Assembly: GCA_020629315.1 (NCBI GenBank)
Contig: JAHDDO010000015.1
Span: 34,594-89,097, forward strand
Source: Saprospiraceae bacterium
GTDB lineage: Bacteria > Bacteroidota > Bacteroidia > Chitinophagales > Saprospiraceae
Direction of reading: 5' to 3'
Length of the DNA stretch: 54,504 nucleotides
Below the pieces are notes generated by a model. It saw only the letters and a list, made by a program, of their open reading frames with translations, made no database searches and was not told the origin of the DNA. The first letter of the stretch is position 1; each line of letters starts with the position of its first letter. Shown here piece after piece: positions 48,468 to 54,504 of this stretch. Both the position numbers and the translations under genes were made by a program.

Positions 48468-51400
48468 TCCTCATCAAATAGTTTTATTGGCAAGGCCTCA
48501 ATGGATTCTTTCAATACTTTCCAGTCTGTCTCAAAATAATTATCTACCGCATCATTCAATTCGTCAGATTTTGCTTTCAGATGGTCCAATCGATATTTAG
48601 CATTGCTACCAGGTGCATCCCAGCTTGAGCTTATATACCTTCTAGCCATCCAAATCATCGGACTTATCTTTCCTTTATTGCTAACATACCCTGTGACATC
48701 CTTGCCCGTCAAAAAAAGTAATTGTAAGGAATCAATTTGTTTGCGATGTTCTTTTATTTGACCATTCATTTCCTTGGCTACACTATCTACTTGCATATCT
48801 ACATACTTGGATAAAAAATCAAGTTGATCCTTTGCATCACGCAAGCGTTCAAAAGAAGCGGTAGCCTGTTCTACTGCGTTTTTGTGTTCGTTCATCATTA
48901 GCATCTTCGCATCAAAAACAGACGCCTCATAGTCTAGCCTTGGATCCGTATTAACACGCAATACCGTGGAGTCTTTATGCTTGCCTATTTTTACCATAGC
49001 TTGATATTGACCAGGTGCTAAGGGAAACCCGCCAGGCTCTTTATCTTCGTCTGGTTTTGACCATGAAGGCCCTCTATACCCTTTGGCATCCATACCCCAA
49101 TTAATCATGTTGAGTCCCGCTTTTAATTTGGATTCAAACTGCCGGATGGTATCTCCATCCATCGTAGTAATACAAACCCTTGCCTTTTTTTCTTCTTCTT
49201 CCTCAGCTTCATCATCACCTAATAACCAAACAGGAATTTTAATACCACCGGATCGATTATCGCCTTTGTATTCTCCTTGTGCGACAAATCGCATTCCCTG
49301 ATAGGATCGGTAGGCATTTTTATATCCAGCTTCTGCACTAAAGACATGAAGACTGTCTTTTACCATTTGATTTTTTTCTTTTGTCAATTCTCTGAGGATA
49401 TGAAGATCATCCATGATCCAAAAGGCTCTTCCGAAGGTGCCTAAAACCAAATCATCCATTTCTTTTTGGATGACCATATCTCTAATTTGCACAGAAGGAA
49501 AACTCGTCCATTTTTCCCAACTACGGCCTCTGTCTTGACTAAAATAGAGGCCTGCATCTGTGCCTAGAAAAACCAAATCTTCAACCACCGGATCTTGAAC
49601 AACCGAGCACACAAACGAGGAAACATCTCCATCATTCACAATACGAGTGAAACTAGCCCCACCATTTGTAGTATGATACAAATAGGGTTTCCAATCATTC
49701 TGCCTGTAATTATTTACCACCACAAAGGCCTCATCTGGATTAATACTAGATAAGCTTATCTGTGGAATCCAGGCATTCTTGGGACAAGCCGGTAATTTGC
49801 TACTCAGATCCACCCAATCCTTACCTCGATTGGTCGTTTTGTGTAACTTACCATCATCCGTAGCTACCCACAATTCTCCTTCTTGATGTATACTTGCGGC
49901 CATAGCTAAGGTAGTCGTATGATTTTCAGCACCCGTTACATCTTTGGTTAGACCGCCTGTATTCAAGGAGGCTTTTTGCTTTTCTTTATCATTTGTCGTT
50001 AGATCACCCGAAAGGGTCTCCCAGTTATATCCACAGTCTGTACTATAATGCACAAATTGAGATCCGAAATAAACACCGCAATCAACAAATGGGTCGAGTG
50101 CAATCGGAGCATTCCAATTGTATCGCAAATAGGTAGTATCCTCAATAGCTGGCTGGATCGCTCGAGTCCGGCCTGTTTCTCGATCATAATAGGCCAAATG
50201 ACCTTGTTGTGACATAGCATAACCGTAGCGGCTATCTCTCGGCTCTGGAACAACATCAAAGCCATCACCAAAATACAATTCTTGCCAATCGGCATGGGTA
50301 ATCCCTCCACGCTTCAAAGCGAAGCCAGGTCCGATCCAAGAGCCATTATCTTGCATCCCTCCATAGACATTATATGGGTAGTCATTATCTACATTCACAT
50401 GATAAAATTGACCTACGGGAAGATTGCTGATAAAACGCCAATTTTTGCCGCCATCTCGACTGATATTTAAGCCACCATCGTTGCCATCGATCATGTAATT
50501 TGCCTTGCTGGGGTGGATCCAAAAGGCATGATGATCAGGATGCACATCATTACCATAATCCATAATCGTTTCAAATGTTTTCCCACCATCTTCTGATTTT
50601 GAAACATAAGACCAAAGGTTAAATATCCGATTTTCATTAGATGGATCGACATAGATTTCAGAGTAATAAAAAGGCCTGTTACCCACATTTTTATCACTAA
50701 TTTTTCGCCAATGATATCCCCCATCATCACTTCGATATATGGCTTGTTTTTTACCTTCTACTAAGGCATACACCACATTGGGCTTTCCATACGAGATAGC
50801 TAAGCCTACCCTACCTATTTCTTCATCTGGAAAGCCCTGATCTTCTTCGGCTAGATTCTCCCAATGTTTACCTCCGTCTACTGTCCGGTAGACTCCTGAA
50901 CCTTTACCGCCCGAATTAAAGGTCCAAGGTTTACGGCCAAACTCCCACATGGCCACTATAATTTTATTAGGATTAGATGGGTCTACGATCATATCCGCCA
51001 CACCCGTTTCCGTATTCACATACAAGATCTTATCCCAATTCTTTCCACCGTCTATCGTCCGGTACAAACCTCTCTGGTCAGAAGGACCCCAGGCGGAACC
51101 TAATGCGCCCGCAAATACAATATCGGGATTGCTAGGATCAATGTGAATTCGATGGATAGTTTTGGTTCCTTCCAATCCCATACAGGTCCACGTCTTCCCT
51201 GCGTCTAAACTTCTATAAATGCCCTTCCCACTATTGTGTGAATTCCTTGGGTTTCCTTCTCCGGTACCTACCCAAATTTCATCTGGATTGGACTGATTAA
51301 TTTTTAATGAACCGATGGATTGTGTCTCTTCATCATCAAATATGGGCAACCAGGTAATCCCTCCGTTTTCTGTTTTCCATACACCGCCGGATGCTGAACC

Positions 51401-51580
51401 CACATAAATGATATTATCATTTCTTAAATTGACATCAATGGCCGTGATACGCCCACTCATTCCGGCAGGACCAATGTTACGCATGGATAAGGATTCCAAG
51501 AAATCTTCATCCACCTGAGCGGTAACCATTAGGGACGAAATAAATACTAGATATAAAAGAGAAAATATTTTAACGTTCAT
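48464..51580 (-). CDS. Secreted sortilin/VPS10-like beta-propeller protein with BNR (Asp-box) repeats
   Basis: A 1038-residue exported protein. A signal peptide (to about residue 21, VTA-Q) is followed by a beta-propeller with about ten Asp-box turns (S/T-x-D-G-G-x-T-W type, e.g. TENGGITW, SLDAGKTW, TIDGGKNW). The opening MRNIGPAGMSGRITAIDV is typical of a VPS10/sortilin-like family common in Bacteroidota and often mislabelled glycosyl hydrolase. The C-terminal ~250 residues are a beta domain plus a helical segment. Function is unknown; no catalytic residues are evident. No T9SS tail is present, so it may be periplasmic or secreted another way. Confidence 0.88.
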   Translation of the reverse strand: MNVKIFSLLYLVFISSLMVTAQVDEDFLESLSMRNIGPAGMSGRITAIDVNLRNDNIIYVGSASGGVWKTENGGITWLPIFDDEETQSIGSLKINQSNPDEIWVGTGEGNPRNSHNSGKGIYRSLDAGKTWTCMGLEGTKTIHRIHIDPSNPDIVFAGALGSAWGPSDQRGLYRTIDGGKNWDKILYVNTETGVADMIVDPSNPNKIIVAMWEFGRKPWTFNSGGKGSGVYRTVDGGKHWENLAEEDQGFPDEEIGRVGLAISYGKPNVVYALVEGKKQAIYRSDDGGYHWRKISDKNVGNRPFYYSEIYVDPSNENRIFNLWSYVSKSEDGGKTFETIMDYGNDVHPDHHAFWIHPSKANYMIDGNDGGLNISRDGGKNWRFISNLPVGQFYHVNVDNDYPYNVYGGMQDNGSWIGPGFALKRGGITHADWQELYFGDGFDVVPEPRDSRYGYAMSQQGHLAYYDRETGRTRAIQPAIEDTTYLRYNWNAPIALDPFVDCGVYFGSQFVHYSTDCGYNWETLSGDLTTNDKEKQKASLNTGGLTKDVTGAENHTTTLAMAASIHQEGELWVATDDGKLHKTTNRGKDWVDLSSKLPACPKNAWIPQISLSSINPDEAFVVVNNYRQNDWKPYLYHTTNGGASFTRIVNDGDVSSFVCSVVQDPVVEDLVFLGTDAGLYFSQDRGRSWEKWTSFPSVQIRDMVIQKEMDDLVLGTFGRAFWIMDDLHILRELTKEKNQMVKDSLHVFSAEAGYKNAYRSYQGMRFVAQGEYKGDNRSGGIKIPVWLLGDDEAEEEEEKKARVCITTMDGDTIRQFESKLKAGLNMINWGMDAKGYRGPSWSKPDEDKEPGGFPLAPGQYQAMVKIGKHKDSTVLRVNTDPRLDYEASVFDAKMLMMNEHKNAVEQATASFERLRDAKDQLDFLSKYVDMQVDSVAKEMNGQIKEHRKQIDSLQLLFLTGKDVTGYVSNKGKISPMIWMARRYISSSWDAPGSNAKYRLDHLKAKSDELNDAVDNYFETDWKVLKESIEALPIKLFDED

Positions 51581-51661
51581 ATACTTTTATTCATTAATTA
51601 AAGGTGGAATATATTCTGTAATTTGGAGTACCCGAAAGACGCACTACACAAAGTGATTTAT

Positions 51662-54439
51662 ATGACTAAATGTAATGCATTTATTGCATTTCTTATTTGC
51701 TTTTATTGGTCAGCTACCTTACATGCTCAATGTGATTTCGAGGTAGAACTTGATTCTATTATCCGATTATGCGAATCAGGAAACACCGAGATCCTCGCGG
51801 AAATTAGTGGCGATTTTGAAAACCTGCAATGGCGATCCAAAACGGATGATATCCTATCAACGCAAAATCCATTTACCCTTCTAATAGAAAATAATGACAC
51901 CCTTTTCCTAGATGTCTTTTCATTGAATCTAATCGATGAAATCACTAATGGTGATTTTGATTTAGGAGCTACCGGTTTTGAAACCGAGTACGCTTTGATG
52001 GATCCAAATAATGGTAACCTCTGGACAGGACATTATATCATTTCCGATAACCCGAATGACATACATTCTAACTTCACCGACTGCGGCACCTTAGGGGGTA
52101 ATGGCAACATGATGATCGTGAATGGCTCAGAGGATATGACGAATCGAATATGGTGTCAAACCATCACCACAGTGCCCAATGCCGAGTATGTATTTAGAGC
52201 CAGAGCAGCTTCTGTCCATCCTCAATCACCGGCTAAACTCCGATTCTCTATTAATGGCCAATTAATTGGCCAGCAGTTAGATCTTCCACCTTTCTTCCCT
52301 TGCATCTGGGAAGATTTTGAAGCCAATTGGACGGCGGTAGCGGCTGAGCAAGCTGAGATTTGTATAACGAATCAGAATACAGAATCTGGCGGTAATGATT
52401 TTGCTTTAGATGATATATTTTTCGGCACCAATTGCCGTGAAAGTTTTGAGATGGCATTGGCCGTAAATGATTTGATGCTTAGTGTAAACGATGGTTTTAT
52501 TAGTTGCTTAGAGACGGATGTTTTATTATCGACAGATATTGATACAGGTCAGGTTCAAGGCGATCTTACCTTTGCGTGGACGACGCAGGATGGTCAGATA
52601 AATGGGAACCCCTTTTTAGATTCCATACGTGTAAATACTACTGGCACTTACACAGTAATAGCTACTGATGCATGGGGTTGCACACATACGGCAGAAAGTG
52701 TGGTAATAGGCAGTAGTGAATTACCTACTTTTCAATTAGAAGCTAGCCCTGATTATATCAGCTGTGATGAAGAAGAAGCTATCATCGAATTGACAAATTT
52801 GAATACCTTATCACCCCTTGTCGAATGGTCAAAAGTGGGAGAGACTGACATTTTTACTAGCACGGCATTGACTGTAGATGAACCGGGTATGTATGAGGTA
52901 ACTGTAACTGATCTATCTACCAATTGTAGTTCAATTGCCCTTCAAGAAATCATGGATTTCACACAGGCGCCAGCTGTAAACCTGGAGTGGCAAGATATTG
53001 ACTGTTTTAATGAATTGGCTGTGGTCATTAATACCGCTCATAGTCCAGACATGATTTACAGTTGGTCTAGTGAAGCTATGGATATATTAGCCGATCAGGC
53101 TAACTTTAGTGAAGGGGGTATGTACAGTCTTCAAGTAGAAAATAGTTATGGTTGTGATACCGTGCTAAACTTTGAAATTATAGAAGATCTCTTTGAACCC
53201 TCATATGAATTAGCGGCCATCAATATTGCTTGCGAAGATGATTTCGGTAGCGTCAGTTTGGATGCTGTAGACTTAGGCATAAGTTGGACTTGGTATACCG
53301 ATACCGAAGCATTAGGCAATGATGCTATTGTAGATATCAGTGAAGAAAGCTGGGTCTACATTGACTTCATCGATGATGAGGGCTGTACACTAACTGACTC
53401 TGTGTTTGTCGTAGACGAACGATTTGATTTTGACTTATCTATTATTGTAGATCCTATTTCCTGCGCGAATAGTGTGGGTGAACTGTTTATTAGCGCGCCC
53501 CAAGCTGGTGTGAGTTATACCTGGGTAGATGCCTTTGGAATAGAATTGAGTAATGAACCTTTTCTGGAGACTAGTATAACCGGAGAATATACCTTAATAG
53601 CCGAACATGAAGATGGTTGTAGTGACGAAGCAAGTACGCTGTTATTTGAAGAAGACAATGATTTTTCCAGTTTCTCGATTGCCTTGGGACCAGCCATTTG
53701 TGATCAAGACTGGGTCGATATTTTAGATATAACCGCGATGGGTGGCATCGCCCCTTATCGAGTATTTATCGATGGCGTGGAATTAGCTGATAATACTTCT
53801 TTAGGCACTATTGACCTTGGTAGCCATAACATACTCTTGTTAGATGCAAATGGCTGTGAGAAAGATTCTACTATTTTAGTCGAAGGTATTACCCCTCTTT
53901 CACTAGATTATACATCTAATTTCAATGTAAATTTCGGCGAAGAAATTGAGTTACTCATTGAATCAAATAAAACCCTCGACGACGCGAATATTACTTGGAT
54001 CTCAGATCCCGCATTATCATGTATTGATTGCTTCTCCCCCATTTTTACTGCCACTCAAAACCAATCACTCAGCTTTAGTGTAATCGACGCTGATGGCTGT
54101 GAAAGAGAAGGAACCATTCAAATCAACATCTCTGAAAATAACAATGTCTTTATTCCAAATATTATCAGTGAACAAAGTAGCCAATCGATCAATGAAAGTT
54201 TTACGATATATAGTACTAATGCCTTAATTAATCGAGTCATCACAATGAATATCTATGACCGTTGGGGTAACCTAGTATTTGCGAAAAAAGACTTCCCAGC
54301 AAATGATGCTAATCAGGGATGGCAACCAGCCAGAGATACTCCAATGATAGTCCCAGGTGTTTATGTATACCTTGTAGAATTTGAGCGCTTTGATGGCACG
54401 ATTCAAATACGAAGCGGCGATATCACAGTTGTAAAGTAG
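51662..54439 (+). CDS. T9SS type B sorting domain surface protein
   Basis: A 925-residue exported protein. The signal peptide (MTKCNAFIAFLICFYWSATLHA) fixes the start at 51662; the frame extends to TTG 51623 but the extra 13 residues do not look like part of it. The interior has an N-terminal carbohydrate-binding-like domain (about 90-250, including NGDFDLGATGFETEY) and several ~80-residue Ig/PKD-like modules. The last ~90 residues are a type B T9SS (CHU_C / gliding motility) sorting domain: NVFIPNII, MNIYDRWGNLVF, VPGVYVYLVEF, SGDITVVK. It is probably a surface protein handled by the PorU/T9SS machinery. Confidence 0.9.
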   Translation: MTKCNAFIAFLICFYWSATLHAQCDFEVELDSIIRLCESGNTEILAEISGDFENLQWRSKTDDILSTQNPFTLLIENNDTLFLDVFSLNLIDEITNGDFDLGATGFETEYALMDPNNGNLWTGHYIISDNPNDIHSNFTDCGTLGGNGNMMIVNGSEDMTNRIWCQTITTVPNAEYVFRARAASVHPQSPAKLRFSINGQLIGQQLDLPPFFPCIWEDFEANWTAVAAEQAEICITNQNTESGGNDFALDDIFFGTNCRESFEMALAVNDLMLSVNDGFISCLETDVLLSTDIDTGQVQGDLTFAWTTQDGQINGNPFLDSIRVNTTGTYTVIATDAWGCTHTAESVVIGSSELPTFQLEASPDYISCDEEEAIIELTNLNTLSPLVEWSKVGETDIFTSTALTVDEPGMYEVTVTDLSTNCSSIALQEIMDFTQAPAVNLEWQDIDCFNELAVVINTAHSPDMIYSWSSEAMDILADQANFSEGGMYSLQVENSYGCDTVLNFEIIEDLFEPSYELAAINIACEDDFGSVSLDAVDLGISWTWYTDTEALGNDAIVDISEESWVYIDFIDDEGCTLTDSVFVVDERFDFDLSIIVDPISCANSVGELFISAPQAGVSYTWVDAFGIELSNEPFLETSITGEYTLIAEHEDGCSDEASTLLFEEDNDFSSFSIALGPAICDQDWVDILDITAMGGIAPYRVFIDGVELADNTSLGTIDLGSHNILLLDANGCEKDSTILVEGITPLSLDYTSNFNVNFGEEIELLIESNKTLDDANITWISDPALSCIDCFSPIFTATQNQSLSFSVIDADGCEREGTIQINISENNNVFIPNIISEQSSQSINESFTIYSTNALINRVITMNIYDRWGNLVFAKKDFPANDANQGWQPARDTPMIVPGVYVYLVEFERFDGTIQIRSGDITVVK

Positions 54440-54504
54440 TTTGATCTGGGCAGGCCCCTGATCATGCTGATCAGCGTCGCTATGCTCCAGGCTCACTTTT
54501 CGTT
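54440..54504. repeat. Partial GC-rich hairpin element at the window edge
   Basis: A 7-bp perfect hairpin CTGATCA-TGC-TGATCAG (54458-54474) in GC-rich sequence. It resembles the elements at 26352-26541 and 27828-27950 in composition. It could be a terminator, though no T-run is seen near the stem, and it is cut by the window end. Confidence 0.4.

Overview
The window is an AT-rich chromosomal segment of a Bacteroidota bacterium. The evidence is three secreted proteins with type IX secretion (T9SS) C-terminal sorting domains, a fused alpha/beta 2-oxoacid dehydrogenase E1, a DUF1573 protein, repeated TAnnTTTG (-7) promoter boxes typical of this phylum's primary sigma factor, and little Shine-Dalgarno sequence. 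Protein style (SprB-like and SdrD-like surface proteins, type A and type B sorting tails) suggests a saprospirian or related gliding/marine lineage, but that placement is inference. I saw no tRNA, rRNA, phage, transposase or CRISPR array.

Layout. 1-733: an array of about four 165-182 bp tandem units, running off the left edge. 748-5987 (minus): start of the division/cell-wall (dcw) cluster, in transcription order mraZ, rsmH, ftsL-like, ftsI, murE; the repeat array directly follows murE. 6314-9495 (minus): polyprenol-phosphate glycosyltransferase and fused E1. 9658-13785 (plus): DUF1573 protein, yaaA, a DUF547/beta-barrel fusion, a structured intergenic region, and a voltage-gated K+ channel with a C-terminal zinc ribbon. 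13757-16432 (minus): HAD phosphatase, DoxX-like membrane protein, FAD oxidoreductase. 16573-26351: AspT/YidE-type transporter, kdsA (minus), then yidC, gpsA, sbcD, sbcC. 26352-29122: two GC-rich hairpin-rich intergenic elements flank a DUF1272 protein and a small T9SS protein, followed by a PspA/ESCRT-III-like membrane coiled-coil protein. 29448-34267 (plus): apbE, two paralogous alpha/beta hydrolases, an acyl-CoA ligase and a TerB-like protein. 34260-45837 (minus): HEFGH membrane protein, Na+/solute symporter, CCA-adding enzyme family protein, dusB, nhaB, DUF4403 lipoprotein, and an 1120-residue surface protein. 46257-54439: cysQ, a glycosyltransferase, a thioredoxin-like lipoprotein, a sortilin/BNR-repeat exoprotein and a T9SS type B surface protein.

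How it fits together. Most genes are housekeeping: peptidoglycan and division, KDO for LPS, membrane protein insertion, glycerophospholipid synthesis, double-strand-end processing, tRNA maturation, sodium homeostasis. The accessory layer is surface and secretion biology.

The most interesting signals are non-coding. The repeat units by murE keep their stems on the minus strand although the sequence diverges, which points to a tandem array of a structured RNA. Three intergenic regions (about 12679-12830, 36603-36686, 46066-46140) pair a -7 box with a strong hairpin and look like small RNAs or leader RNAs. Two AT-rich dyads share the same half-sites and the same 10-bp spacer. I found no complete new multi-gene defence or mobile system.
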